DNA of 64,000 nt, taken from positions 124,001 to 188,000 of the forward strand of contig NZ_JAAAMU010000008.1 in assembly GCF_009909195.1 (NCBI RefSeq), in the 5' to 3' direction. This stretch comes from Paenibacillus sacheonensis. GTDB taxonomy: Bacteria; Bacillota; Bacilli; Paenibacillales; Paenibacillaceae. Shown piece by piece: positions 24,794-33,831 of this stretch. The notes below the pieces were generated by a model. That model was not told the DNA's origin and made no database searches. It saw only the letters and a program-made list of their open reading frames with translations. The position numbers and the translations under genes are program-made. Each line of letters begins with the position of its first letter. Position 1 is the stretch's first letter.

Positions 24794-25294
24794 TCAAAGC
24801 GGCGGTTTCACGCCCAGCTGCGCCCATCCCTCTTTGGATGGACCGTAAACGGCCGGAATAAGCAGGCCCGCTTGGCGCATCAGTACCGTAACCTGGCCGC
24901 GATGATGGACGATATGCTTGATCAATCCCATCAAGATCGTCACCCCAGACTCCATTCTTCCGAACGCTCGTTGGATTTGCCGCAACGTATCGTCCGTCCA
25001 CTGCTCCTCCAGCGCCCGGATGACTTGGGAGCTTACCGTTCTGAAGGTCTCGGCGATTTCCTTTGCGGAGGGCGGCACTTCGTCCGGATGCGGTACTTTC
25101 GCGATCGAGAGGCCGAATTCCGCCAAATATTCCGGGATGTTCGTAACGAAATGCCATGCGATCCTGCCTAGCGTGCGACCTTCGGGATAAACCTGCTGCA
25201 GGAGCGACTGATCGGTCAAACCGTCTAAGATCTTCTCCGTCAATCCGGCCTCCCGCTTCCACTCCGCAATGAAATCTTCGACTGTGCTGTACAT
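24794..25294 (-). CDS. DinB-family protein
   Basis: The 166-residue protein has the DinB/YfiT four-helix pattern, with metal-site histidines in LGRIAWHFVTNIPEYL and LIKHIVHHRGQVTVLMRQAG. Family members are thiol- or metal-dependent transferases of largely unknown substrate. The ATG at 25294 follows TTAGGAGATGAG. It lies 11 bases after the hydrolase gene on the same strand, so the two form an operon. Confidence 0.88.
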   Translation of the reverse strand: MYSTVEDFIAEWKREAGLTEKILDGLTDQSLLQQVYPEGRTLGRIAWHFVTNIPEYLAEFGLSIAKVPHPDEVPPSAKEIAETFRTVSSQVIRALEEQWTDDTLRQIQRAFGRMESGVTILMGLIKHIVHHRGQVTVLMRQAGLLIPAVYGPSKEGWAQLGVKPPL

Positions 25295-25305
25295 GTTCTC
25301 ATCTC

Positions 25306-26127
25306 CTAAGTTCGATTTAATTCCGTCAGATAATCGTTTACCGCGCGATAATACCCGTTCACGTCCTCGGCGTGGACGCCGTGCCCGCATTGCTCGAACA
25401 CGACCAGCTTCGTGCCCGGTCTGCGCGCTTCCATCCGTTTTGCCTGCTCGGTATCCAGAATGAAGCTCTTCGCGCCATGAATAAGCAGGATCGGGCAGCT
25501 CGAGCCCAGCCAATCCGCCCACCAGACCCCGTTCGACTGGGGAACGGATACCCGCAGTCCCTTCAAATCCGTGCGGAATCCCCAGCCGCGTTCATCCTCC
25601 AGCACGCTCTCGGAGAAATAATCGATGGCCCGCAGCCCTGCGCTTACAAGCGAAGCGCGCAGCTCCTTCAAGGAGGCCGACCGGTAGGGAAGCTTGTCCG
25701 CAAAGGAGAAGTCGGCGTTAATCTCCGCGCCGATATCTTCGACGATTAGCGCTTTGACCAATTCCGGATAACGGGCCGCGAATTGATACCCGTTCAGTCC
25801 GCCCAGGGAATGCCCGAGAATCGTGACAGGCTGCCCTCCAAGCTCCGATTGAATCAGATGCAGAATATCGTTTATATAATCTTCTCTTGCATACGCGTTA
25901 CCGGAAGAATGGCCGCTCCAACCATGTCCGCGTTGATCGAGCGCAATGACCCGCCAATCTTGGAAACGGACGGCCAACTCCGAGAACGACCGCGCATTCG
26001 CCATATACCCATGCAGCATAATCATCACTCGCTTGCTATCCCCGCCGTAATCTAGGTAAGACAACCGAAGATTCCCCGATTGATAAAACTTCCTCTCGGC
26101 TAAGGCGTTAGGACCGGCATTCACCAT
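25306..26127 (-). CDS. Alpha/beta-fold hydrolase
   Basis: The 273-residue protein has the oxyanion-hole block VMIMLHGYMANARSFSEL, a DQRGHGWSGH block, the nucleophile elbow GHSLGG (Ser near 107), an Asp-bearing strand (ILLIHGAKSFILDTEQ) and the catalytic His in FEQCGHGVHAED. The role is hydrolysis of an ester or related bond, substrate unknown. It is the first gene of a two-gene operon with DinB. Confidence 0.88.
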   Translation of the reverse strand: MVNAGPNALAERKFYQSGNLRLSYLDYGGDSKRVMIMLHGYMANARSFSELAVRFQDWRVIALDQRGHGWSGHSSGNAYAREDYINDILHLIQSELGGQPVTILGHSLGGLNGYQFAARYPELVKALIVEDIGAEINADFSFADKLPYRSASLKELRASLVSAGLRAIDYFSESVLEDERGWGFRTDLKGLRVSVPQSNGVWWADWLGSSCPILLIHGAKSFILDTEQAKRMEARRPGTKLVVFEQCGHGVHAEDVNGYYRAVNDYLTELNRT

Positions 26128-26252
26128 CTCGCGTCACTCCTCATTAGTGGTTTCAAGCTCCATGAACCCATTCTAATCGTTAATAGTGACAGGTATTGTC
26201 ATGGATATACAGAACATGAATTGCCGCGAAGAAAACCTTGGGCCTCTTGGCT

Positions 26253-27509
26253 TTATTGGCGTGTTTGGCTTGTTTGGCTCTGCTGAAATCGTTGTCTATG
26301 CTCCCGCCGTTGTCCGTGTCCATATATACCCGCCAGCAAGGCAGCGATCGCCATGAAGATCGCACTGGACGCGACGCCGAATTGCAAGCCGTACCTGCCA
26401 ACCGCAGCGCCTCCAACGATCGGACCTATAATCTGCCCGGAGGCAAAACAGGCCGTGGCTAGGCTAAGGCATGCCGCATTGGCGTGATGCGGAACATGGC
26501 GCCGAAGAAGCGCGGTCGTCATCAGCGGCGGCGTGATGAAGGAGACCAGTCCAATCGTAATCGCGCCCGCTGCCGTACCGATCATACTGCCGGTGGTCAC
26601 GCCGAACACGCCGATCGTCCCGAGCGTTAACCCCGCCGCAAGCGTATAGCCGCTCGGCCAGCGGTCGATGGCCTTCCCGCCGATCCACCCGTTGAATAGG
26701 CCCGCCGCTCCGATCCCCGACCAGACCAACCCGGCATCGAGAGAAGGAATGCCTTTGCTCACCAGATAGGGAATCAGATACGTGAAATAGATGATGTAGC
26801 CCCAGCCGAAGAAGAAGTAGGAGCCGATCAGGAACAGCAGCTTCTTCGGATGCAGCAGCAGACGGTACACATTCATGCGTTCATGGTCTTTCGAATCTGC
26901 TTCTGCCCCAGATGGTTCCGCCGCTGGTTCCCGTCTTCTTGCGGCGTACTCGAAACCGACCGCCGCGATGACGCCGAACGCGCCCATACCCGCCCACGCA
27001 TACCGCCAGCCCTCCAATCGCGAGGGGTCGATGGTAAAGGGGGCGAACAGGCCCGTCACGAGAATGCCGGCAGAGCCGCCCAACCAGATGAGACCCGACG
27101 CCGCGCCTCGTTCCGCAGGCCGAACGGCATCCATGGCAATGGACAGGACTAACACGGTAGCGATGGCCGATAATAAGCCGATTGCGAACCGCCACAGGCC
27201 GAGTTGAATGAAATGCTGGCTGCTTGCCGAGCCGATCATGGTCAATCCGAGCAGGAGACACGTAATTCGATTGATGATCGGCTTGCGATCCGGGAACCGC
27301 GAGAGGATTGGAGAGAGGCACAAGGTACCGATCAAGTATCCGACGAAATTGACCGTTCCCAAGATGCCCAGCTGCCCGTAGCTCCCTCCGATCTCCCGCT
27401 GTATTCCGGGCAAGAACATGCCGTATGACAACCGGGAGAAACCGAGAATGACGACAAACATCAGTGATGCCCACAGCGTGATCCAGTTCCATGCGGATTT
27501 CGTACCCAT
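26253..27509 (-). CDS. MFS transporter (YbfB-like)
   Basis: The 418-residue protein has twelve hydrophobic helices (for example LWASLMFVVILGFSRLSYGM, IGSYFFFGWGYIIYFTYLIP). The family resembles YbfB/YjiJ-type transporters. The Gln/Arg-rich C-terminal tail (HRQRFQQSQTSQTRQ) is low-complexity. It is divergent from a LysR gene with a candidate LysR box between, so that regulator probably controls it. The substrate is unknown. Confidence 0.88.
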   Translation of the reverse strand: MGTKSAWNWITLWASLMFVVILGFSRLSYGMFLPGIQREIGGSYGQLGILGTVNFVGYLIGTLCLSPILSRFPDRKPIINRITCLLLGLTMIGSASSQHFIQLGLWRFAIGLLSAIATVLVLSIAMDAVRPAERGAASGLIWLGGSAGILVTGLFAPFTIDPSRLEGWRYAWAGMGAFGVIAAVGFEYAARRREPAAEPSGAEADSKDHERMNVYRLLLHPKKLLFLIGSYFFFGWGYIIYFTYLIPYLVSKGIPSLDAGLVWSGIGAAGLFNGWIGGKAIDRWPSGYTLAAGLTLGTIGVFGVTTGSMIGTAAGAITIGLVSFITPPLMTTALLRRHVPHHANAACLSLATACFASGQIIGPIVGGAAVGRYGLQFGVASSAIFMAIAALLAGIYGHGQRREHRQRFQQSQTSQTRQ

Positions 27510-27584
27510 TGCCCCATCTTCCCCTAAAATAATGTTGTTGACCCTAGTGTAAATTCAGCGGAAAGTTTTGTAAAATTGAATTAT

Positions 27585-27601
27585 ATGAATGAATGGTTCA
27601 T
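27585..27601. promoter_or_regulatory. Candidate LysR-type binding site
   Basis: ATGAATGAATGGTTCAT is an interrupted inverted repeat (ATGAA/TTCAT) and contains a T-N11-A spacing. It lies between the divergent MFS and LysR genes, 27 bases before the LysR start. Confidence 0.45.
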
Positions 27602-27627
27602 AAAACTTAAACCAAAGGTGATGACAA

Positions 27628-28524
27628 ATGGATCTTCGAGCGCTCAAGACCTTCGAAGCTTGCGTGCGTCTTGGCCATTTTCAGAAGGCTGCCGAGGAAC
27701 TTCAATATGCGCCTTCTACGGTAACCCTCCAGATTCAGCGTCTCGAAGCCGATCTTGGCGTATCCTTATTCGTGCGCGACGGCAAGCGCGTGATCGTATC
27801 CGAAGCCGGCCGCTGGCTCCATCAGGAGGCCGCGGCGCTGCTGAAGTCGATCGGCTCCATCAGGCAGACCGTCTCCGATATCGCGGCGGGCGATGACGGC
27901 ACCGTTCGTTTCGCCGCCATTGAACCCCTCGCAAGCCAGAGACTGGCGCCCGTTATCGCCGGCTTCTGCAAGTCGCGACCGAAAGTGGAGTTAACGATGG
28001 AAGTGAGCGGTAGTAAATCGATTCTGGACAGGGTTCGAGCCGGCGAACTGGATTTCGGTATCTGCTCGGCTCCTCACGCGAGTCTCATGCTGGAATTCGA
28101 GCCGCTGGTCGAGGAGCGATTAGGGGTGATGCTGCCGGCGAACCATCCTCTTGCCGAGCGGGACAGCATCGAGGCGAGTGATCTCGCGGGGCTGACGGTG
28201 CTGGTCAAAGAGCCGACTTGTATCTATAGGGAGCTCTGGGAAACGACGTTCTGTCCCGCCGGTCGGAGCCGCTTCTCGAGCATCGAGGTCGGGAGTTTCT
28301 TCGTGATCCAACAAATGGTCAACGCATCGGCCGGGGTGGGCATCGTTCCGATTTACGGCGGTCTCGAGCTCGCGGGTTCCACGGTCATCAGGCCCTTCGC
28401 CGACCTGAATCCCGTCCTCGGCATCGGCATCGTTTATAGGGACAAGAACCTCTTGGGGAAGGCGGCGTTGTTATTGATGAACGCCGTCAGAGAGGTCTGC
28501 GCGTCCGAGCCTAGTGCATCATGA
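27628..28524 (+). CDS. LysR-family transcriptional regulator
   Basis: The 298-residue protein has the winged helix-turn-helix at its N-terminus (MDLRALKTFEACVRLGHFQK, AAEELQYAPSTVTLQIQRLE) and a periplasmic-binding-protein-like effector domain (VRFAAIEPLASQRLAPVIAG, ELDFGICSAPH). It is divergent from an MFS gene and probably regulates it in response to a small ligand. Confidence 0.92.
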   Translation: MDLRALKTFEACVRLGHFQKAAEELQYAPSTVTLQIQRLEADLGVSLFVRDGKRVIVSEAGRWLHQEAAALLKSIGSIRQTVSDIAAGDDGTVRFAAIEPLASQRLAPVIAGFCKSRPKVELTMEVSGSKSILDRVRAGELDFGICSAPHASLMLEFEPLVEERLGVMLPANHPLAERDSIEASDLAGLTVLVKEPTCIYRELWETTFCPAGRSRFSSIEVGSFFVIQQMVNASAGVGIVPIYGGLELAGSTVIRPFADLNPVLGIGIVYRDKNLLGKAALLLMNAVREVCASEPSAS

Positions 28525-28574
28525 AGCCGGCATGCGGCGGCGGGTAAAAAGAAAATCTCGCAATAAGCCTCCTG

Positions 28575-28636
28575 ACAACCGTTAGCGCTTATAAGGCGCC
28601 ATTTTGAGCCGATTAGCCATCCGTACAACCGTTAGC
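28575..28636. repeat. Direct repeats ACAACCGTTAGC, 50 bp apart
   Basis: The 12-mer ACAACCGTTAGC occurs at 28575-28586 and 28625-28636 in the gap between two convergent genes. A related GATTAGCC lies between the copies. No coding or hairpin function is evident. Confidence 0.6.
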
Positions 28637-28646
28637 CGCTCTTGCT

Positions 28647-29111
28647 CTAATATTGCCCTTTAATGACAAAGAACGAACCCCGAATCGTTCCGGCCAGCTT
28701 CGACTTCTGCCGGGCGAACTTAAATTTCTCCGCCAGCTCCGCCGGAATCTCCATCCCCTCGCTCAGCTTGAAACCAACCGCCCGCTTCTTCGGGTCATCC
28801 ACCGTATACATGACGTTGATCGACAGCCCGTCCTCGTAGAACACGTAGGTGAATTGGATGTTCTCCACTTGAAAGCGCGACGTTTCCAAGGGCTTGGCCG
28901 CGAATACGATATCGCGTTCTTCTTTCAAAATGCGGTGCGCGTAGTCAAGGTCCTCTTGACTTTCGCTAGCCGGCACAACCGTAAATTCATGCTTGTACTT
29001 GTTCATGAAGTAGCGGGCTTCGTTCGCGCGCAGTCCGGCCAGCGCCTCGGCGACGGGCGAAGATTCCAAGCCTACGGTAGACACGTTTTTAAAATCAACG
29101 ACATACGACAT
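28647..29111 (-). CDS. Conserved hypothetical protein
   Basis: The 154-residue protein starts MSYVVDFKNVSTVGLESSPV and ends KSKLAGTIRGSFFVIKGQY. It is well-behaved (mixed charged/aromatic, no membrane helix, no signal peptide), with GAGG seven bases before the ATG at 29111. I recognise no domain motif and assign no function. Confidence 0.8.
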   Translation of the reverse strand: MSYVVDFKNVSTVGLESSPVAEALAGLRANEARYFMNKYKHEFTVVPASESQEDLDYAHRILKEERDIVFAAKPLETSRFQVENIQFTYVFYEDGLSINVMYTVDDPKKRAVGFKLSEGMEIPAELAEKFKFARQKSKLAGTIRGSFFVIKGQY

Positions 29112-29264
29112 AGCCATCCCTCGTTTTCTATGATTTCATGCAACTATTGCCTTCTCGCAATCTACCAACCAGTATACCAAAAAATAAATGGATATAAACG
29201 CCAAAACCGATTCCGATCGATTGGCTGCTCCGCGCGCGGATCAAAAATTACTGTATATTGCTTC

Positions 29265-29293
29265 TTACATTCGCGCAGCTTATTCCATATAAT
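29265..29293 (+). promoter_or_regulatory. Candidate promoter of the TVP38-family gene
   Basis: TATAAT at 29288-29293 is a consensus -10 box. TTACAT lies 17 bases upstream as a weak -35. The gene starts about 36 bases downstream. Confidence 0.5.
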
Positions 29294-29328
29294 ATAGTTA
29301 GTTTGGTAACCTAAAGGAGTTTGGATAC

Positions 29329-30015
29329 GTGATGAATAAGCGCAAATTAATCATTCGCTTGATCGGCTACATCGCCTTCCTGCTTTGCTTGTTCTTGGTC
29401 TTGCAGCACAGCGGTCTTACCGTATCCGACATAACGCCGGATACCATTCGCGAGATCGCTCACGATGATATTATATTGCTCATGCTTATCATGTTGGTCA
29501 TTATGACGCTGCAGAACATCTTCACGTTCATTCCGCTTATCCTCGTCATAACGGCGAATATCACCTTATTCGGTTTTTGGCGAGGGTATTTGTTCGGTTG
29601 TCTATGCAGCGTCATCGGCAGCACGCTGGTCTTCCTATCGATTCGGCATCTCTTCCATGATGCGTTCGCCAACTTGAAGAAAATGCGGCAATTTCAAGCG
29701 AGGATCGAGAAGAACGGCTTTGCCTTCGTTCTATTCGGGCGCATCCTGCCGCTTATGCCTACGAATCTAATCAATATCTCATCCGGACTAAGCTCGATCA
29801 AGACGCTGCACTTTATTGCCGCCACGACGATCGGGAACTTGATCTATGGCCTTGTCCTATCCTCCGTATCCTTCGGCATGCTATCGGCAACGGACCATCA
29901 TCGTCTCTATCTGCTGCTGACCGTCGCCGTGGCCGCAGCGATCGCGTTGTTCTACCGGTTAAACAAAAGAAGGCTGAAACAGCTAATTGCATTGGACACG
30001 ACTAAGGCGCCCTAA
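29329..30015 (+). CDS. TVP38/TMEM64 (VTT/DedA-superfamily) membrane protein
   Basis: The 228-residue protein has about six hydrophobic segments. The VTT-domain signature is seen in NITLFGFWRGYLFGCLCSVI followed by GSTLVFLSIRH, and in FGRILPLMPTNLINISSGLS followed by an HFIAATTIGNLIYG block. The Arg and Pro pattern fits phospholipid or undecaprenyl-phosphate flippase-related DedA relatives. AAAGGAG lies before the start at 29329/29332. It is a single gene with its own terminator. Confidence 0.88.
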   Translation: MMNKRKLIIRLIGYIAFLLCLFLVLQHSGLTVSDITPDTIREIAHDDIILLMLIMLVIMTLQNIFTFIPLILVITANITLFGFWRGYLFGCLCSVIGSTLVFLSIRHLFHDAFANLKKMRQFQARIEKNGFAFVLFGRILPLMPTNLINISSGLSSIKTLHFIAATTIGNLIYGLVLSSVSFGMLSATDHHRLYLLLTVAVAAAIALFYRLNKRRLKQLIALDTTKAP

Positions 30016-30028
30016 TGGGCGCCTTAGT
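30001..30028 (+). terminator. Terminator overlapping the end of the TVP38-family gene
   Basis: ACTAAGGCGCCC and GGGCGCCTTAGT form a perfect 12-bp stem whose four-base loop contains the stop codon. TTT and CGTTTT follow. Confidence 0.88.
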
Positions 30029-30059
30029 TTCGTTTTCTGGATAGCCTAATCACAGACTC

Positions 30060-30245
30060 GTCGGCCATGCAGCCAATTCTTCGGTCTGGCTCAGAATCGC
30101 GATCGGGTCCCGGCTTTCCATACAAAGACACGGTCGTTGTTGGCGGCCGGCAGCGCGCCGCTGATCGGGTCCGCTTTAATCGTATCCAGCGTGTCCGAGT
30201 CGGAGGTCGGCGGGCAGCCGGCCGGTGCCCTTCTTCGAGAGGTCG
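30060..30245 (-). pseudogene. C-terminal fragment of a siderophore-type ABC substrate-binding protein
   Basis: On the minus strand the translation reads DTLDTIKADPISGALPAANN then DRVFVWKAG. One frame over, it continues as RDPIAILSQTEELAAWPTSL and stops. This is the typical C-terminus of iron-siderophore binding lipoproteins (LPA...NRVY, DPIA...Q.E). The fragment is frameshifted and begins at the end of the MBL gene, so it is a relic. Confidence 0.5.
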
Positions 30246-30249
30246 TCCG

Positions 30250-31170
30250 CTATTTTAATTCGAAGACCATCAAGTCGCGGCCGACCGTGATCGGGCCGTC
30301 GTATATGTCGGCCATCCCCTCGATGTACGCTTGCTCCGCCGCCGGGTTCGCCTCCGGCGCGGGAATGTGATGCGTAAGCAGGAGATGCTTGACGCCAGCC
30401 CGCTGCGCGATCCCCGCCGCTTCGAGCGTCGTCGTATGATACTTCGCCGGATTCGCCAGCGCCTTCTCGTGCTCCGGATGCTGCGCGATCAGGGCGTCCA
30501 GCCACGGCTTGTTGTACGCCTCATGAACAAGCAGATCCGCCCCGGCCGCTTGCTTCTCCATGCTGGCCACCGGGACCGTATCGCCCGAGATCACGACCGT
30601 CTTCCCGTTATACTCGAACTTGTAGGCGACAGCCGGATAGACGGGGCGATGATCCACTTCGAAGGCGGTAATGCGAATGCCGTCCTTGTCGTATATTACG
30701 CCCTCGTTGCACTCCGTATACTCGATTCGCGAGCCCGCTTCGTCCGAGAGGTTATAGCTGATCCGGAGCTTGACGTCGAACTCGAAGGACTCCCGCATTT
30801 TTCCGATGATCGCCTTCGTCGTTTCCGGTCCGTACACTTGCATGGGCACCGAACGGCCTTCGAAGACGCGTTCCGCGGTAATATGCGTGCGCCAGCTCGT
30901 GATGAAGACGTCGAAGAATCCGCCGTTATGATCGTAATGATGATGGGTGAACAGAACATCGGATATCCGTTGGGGCATGATGCCCGCCTTGATCAGTTGG
31001 TCCACCGCCGCTCCCCCGCAATCGACGAGGAACGCCTTGTCTCCCGCTAGCACCGCGACTCCGGGCTTCGCGCGGCCATAGAAGGCGCGGGGCGAGCCCG
31101 TTCCGAGCAGAACGACGGTCAGGTCCGGGTGATAGTCGGGCCGCAAATTCTCTTGTGGCTGGATATGCAT
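30250..31170 (-). CDS. Metallo-beta-lactamase-fold hydrolase (RNase Z/arylsulfatase-like)
   Basis: The 306-residue protein shows VVLLGTGSPRAF at the N-terminus, a metal motif written THHHYDHNGG (Tyr in place of the usual Ser), a GDTV block with metal-ligand Asp and a final TTTLEAAGIAQRAGVKHLLL followed by THHIP. The overall pattern matches the RNase Z-like branch that includes MBL-type arylsulfatases. It is 19 bases downstream of the substrate-binding protein of a sulfonate-type importer, so a role in releasing sulfite or sulfate from an imported compound is plausible but inferred. The ATG at 31170 follows GAGAGG. Confidence 0.82.
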   Translation of the reverse strand: MHIQPQENLRPDYHPDLTVVLLGTGSPRAFYGRAKPGVAVLAGDKAFLVDCGGAAVDQLIKAGIMPQRISDVLFTHHHYDHNGGFFDVFITSWRTHITAERVFEGRSVPMQVYGPETTKAIIGKMRESFEFDVKLRISYNLSDEAGSRIEYTECNEGVIYDKDGIRITAFEVDHRPVYPAVAYKFEYNGKTVVISGDTVPVASMEKQAAGADLLVHEAYNKPWLDALIAQHPEHEKALANPAKYHTTTLEAAGIAQRAGVKHLLLTHHIPAPEANPAAEQAYIEGMADIYDGPITVGRDLMVFELK

Positions 31171-31189
31171 CGCTGTCATTCCTCTCGAT

Positions 31190-32236
31190 TTATTTGCCTT
31201 CCTGCATCTCTTCCAACAACGATAAGTCATATAAGCCTGTCAGATCCAAGCCGCCTGCTCCGACATCCTTGATGTAGCCGGCATCGACCGCGACCTGTGC
31301 CATGGTCTTCAAAGCATCTTGGTCGATGTTCGTCGTCAGGCTCAGATGGGCTAGCGCGGCCTTGACTAACTCGGGGGCCAGTCCCTTGCCGGTCAATTCC
31401 TTCAGCTCGTCGCTGACGAGGGAATACGTGTCGGCCGGACTATCCTTGATGAACTTGATCGCGTCCTCGTTGGTGAGCAGTACGGATTTGGCCAGATCCC
31501 GATGCTTCTTCAGGAAGTCATCGCTCGATACGATGATCGTGAGCGGATAATTCCCCTTGTTCGGCGGGATTTGGTCCCAATCGACGGCGATGTCGCCGAT
31601 GCCTTCGTTCGCAATCTGCGTGCCCCATGGCTCCGGCAGCAGCGCCGCGTCTATCTGGCCTTGCTTCATGGCCGTCAGCGTATCCGCCGGCGCCATCGCG
31701 ATGAGCTGCGCCCCGCTCTTGTCCGTGGTCGCCTTCAAACCTTGCTCCTGAAGCAGCAGACGAAGCGAGATCTCGTTCGTGCTCCCCTTGGTCGGAATTG
31801 CGACCAGTTTGCCAGCCAGGTCCTTGACGCTCGTCACGCCGGAGCCCTTCCTCGCCACCAACACGGCGCCGCCATTGTTCGCCCCGGACAGAATCTTGAT
31901 ATTCTTGCTTCTGACGTATTGATTGATTACCGGGCTTGGCCCGACGTAGCCGATGTCGATCTGGCCGGTTGCCATCGCGGTCGAGAAGTCGGAGCCGTTG
32001 TTGAAGCCTTGAACTTCGATCTTCGCGTTGGCGCCGAGGCGTTCCTGCAGATAGCCCTTCTTGATCGCTACGAAGGCAGGCGCATGGGTTACGTTCTTAA
32101 GCAAGCCAATCCTCACCGTAATGGGGCTGGCCGAACTGGAGCTCCCGTTATTCCCCGAATCAGAGGAGCCACAGCCGGATAGCAGAGTCAAAGTCAAGAT
32201 GATTGCGAGACTCGAAAACACCGCTTTTTTAAACAT
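31190..32236 (-). CDS. ABC transporter substrate-binding lipoprotein (sulfonate/nitrate/taurine type)
   Basis: The 348-residue protein has a signal peptide ending in the lipobox LLSGC (Cys 22). The NMT1/SsuA-like fold follows: TVRIGLLKNVTHAPAFVAIK, GQIDIGYVGPSPVINQYV, AGKLVAIPTKGSTNEISLRL and AALLPEPWGTQIA. It captures an organic anion outside the cell for the adjacent permease and ATPase. The exact ligand (alkanesulfonate, taurine, nitrate or a pyrimidine precursor) cannot be read from motifs. Confidence 0.88.
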   Translation of the reverse strand: MFKKAVFSSLAIILTLTLLSGCGSSDSGNNGSSSSASPITVRIGLLKNVTHAPAFVAIKKGYLQERLGANAKIEVQGFNNGSDFSTAMATGQIDIGYVGPSPVINQYVRSKNIKILSGANNGGAVLVARKGSGVTSVKDLAGKLVAIPTKGSTNEISLRLLLQEQGLKATTDKSGAQLIAMAPADTLTAMKQGQIDAALLPEPWGTQIANEGIGDIAVDWDQIPPNKGNYPLTIIVSSDDFLKKHRDLAKSVLLTNEDAIKFIKDSPADTYSLVSDELKELTGKGLAPELVKAALAHLSLTTNIDQDALKTMAQVAVDAGYIKDVGAGGLDLTGLYDLSLLEEMQEGK

Positions 32237-32263
32237 GGATCATTCCCCTTTTCTTAAGTAAGC

Positions 32264-33028
32264 TTACGATTTGGCAGCATTCAGGCCGTATTGGGTCCAG
32301 ATCCGGTCCTCGATGCGCTTGAAAACGAGATGGTCGGAGATCGTACCGAGAATCGCGATCACGAGCACGATGCAGAGCATGAGGGAAGTGTCTCCGAGGC
32401 TTCGTCCCTCCTCCAGCATCTGCCCCAGCCCGATCCCGCGCGCGATGAGCTCGCCGGAGACGAGCGCACGCCAGGCGAATGCCCAGGCCATGCGCATGCC
32501 CGTAATAAGCTGAGGGATGGCGGCGGGGACCATGACTTGATAGAAAAGCCGGAAACCGCGGCCCGTTCCGAACATTTGCGCCGACTTCAGATAAATCGGA
32601 GGGATGTTCTTGATCCCGCTTCGGCTCGCGATCGTCATCGTCCACGTCGCCCCGCTCGTCGTGATGAACACGACGGCGAAGTCGTTCAGCCCGAACCAGA
32701 TGATCGCGAAAGGCAGCCAGGCGATGCTCGGCACCGTCTGCAGCGCGACGACCGCAAAGCCGAACGTCTCGTCCAACAGCCGGCTCCGGGCGAACAAGAC
32801 GCCGAGCGTCATGCCGAGGAGGCATGAGAGGGCGAACGCGACGAGGATTCGCCTCAGGCTGCTAAGCGTCGCTTGGAGCAGCTGCCCGTCGGCGATCCCA
32901 TCGTAGAACGTATGCATCGTCTGCAGCGCCGATGGGAAGCGCCAGCCCCAATGCATCGTCCTATATGCCGTCTCCCAGATTACGAGCAGCAGAATGAGAA
33001 AAAGGGCCTTTCTCCAGAGCGTAGTCAT
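32264..33028 (-). CDS. ABC transporter permease (SsuC/TauC type)
   Basis: The 254-residue protein has about six helices and the BPD transporter loop EAA-like region (KSAQMFGTGRGFRLFYQVMV then PAAIPQLITGMRMAWAFAW). The ATG at 33028 lies inside the 3' end of the ATPase gene (68-base overlap), showing translational coupling. It forms the membrane channel of the importer. Confidence 0.9.
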   Translation of the reverse strand: MTTLWRKALFLILLLVIWETAYRTMHWGWRFPSALQTMHTFYDGIADGQLLQATLSSLRRILVAFALSCLLGMTLGVLFARSRLLDETFGFAVVALQTVPSIAWLPFAIIWFGLNDFAVVFITTSGATWTMTIASRSGIKNIPPIYLKSAQMFGTGRGFRLFYQVMVPAAIPQLITGMRMAWAFAWRALVSGELIARGIGLGQMLEEGRSLGDTSLMLCIVLVIAILGTISDHLVFKRIEDRIWTQYGLNAAKS

Positions 33029-33800
33029 TGCCGTATTCCTCCTTCGCCACCTTCTCCAGCTCGGCAGCCAACGTATCCATGATCTGACTTTCGATCTGGT
33101 GCAGAACGGAATCGCCGGGCGCTCGCGGCCGGGTCGCCTGGACGCGAAACTCCTTCTTGATCCGTCCGGGCCGGGTCGACATGACGAGTACCCTCTCCGA
33201 CAGCGTGACCGCTTCACGGATGTTATGCGTAATGAACAGGATGGTCTTCCTCGTGTTCAGCCAGATCTGCTCCAATTCCTTGTGCAGCAGCAGCCTCGTC
33301 TGTTCGTCCAGCGCCGCGAACGGCTCATCCATGAGCAGGATCTCCGGGTCCAGGACGAGCGCCCGCGCTATCGCCACCCGCTGCTTCATCCCGCCCGACA
33401 GCTCATGGGGATAGCGGTCCGCGAACTTGCCCAGATGGACGGTCCGGATCTGCTCCATGGCCCGCTCGCGGCGCTCCTTCTTGTTGATTCCCTTCTGCTT
33501 GAGGCCGAATGCGACGTTCTCCAGCACGGTGAGCCAAGGATACAGCGCATGCTCCTGAAACACGACGATCCGATCGGGTCCCGGGGCCGTGACTTCCTTT
33601 CCGTTCGCTTCGACGCGGCCTTGATCCGCCCGCTCCAGCCCCGCCACCAAATTCAGCAGCGTGGACTTGCCGCATCCGGAAGGACCGAGGATGGAGACGA
33701 ACTCTCCCTTGCCGATCTCGAATGTAATGTCATCCAACGCGGTGTAGCCCGCTCCGCCCCGCTGCGCGAACGTCTTGCCGACTCTCTCTACTCGGATCAT
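32961..33800 (-). CDS. ABC transporter ATP-binding protein (SsuB/TauB type)
   Basis: The 279-residue protein has Walker A GPSGCGKST (about residues 39-47), Q-loop VVFQEHALYPWLTV, signature LSGGMKQRVAIARAL, Walker B ILLMDEPFAALD and the H-loop in LFITHNIREAV. It powers the sulfonate-type importer. It is the first gene of the operon ATPase-permease-binding protein-MBL hydrolase. Confidence 0.92.
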   Translation of the reverse strand: MIRVERVGKTFAQRGGAGYTALDDITFEIGKGEFVSILGPSGCGKSTLLNLVAGLERADQGRVEANGKEVTAPGPDRIVVFQEHALYPWLTVLENVAFGLKQKGINKKERRERAMEQIRTVHLGKFADRYPHELSGGMKQRVAIARALVLDPEILLMDEPFAALDEQTRLLLHKELEQIWLNTRKTILFITHNIREAVTLSERVLVMSTRPGRIKKEFRVQATRPRAPGDSVLHQIESQIMDTLAAELEKVAKEEYGNDYALEKGPFSHSAARNLGDGI

Positions 33801-33831
33801 GCTCTGCCCCCCATGTTGATGTCTTCTATCG

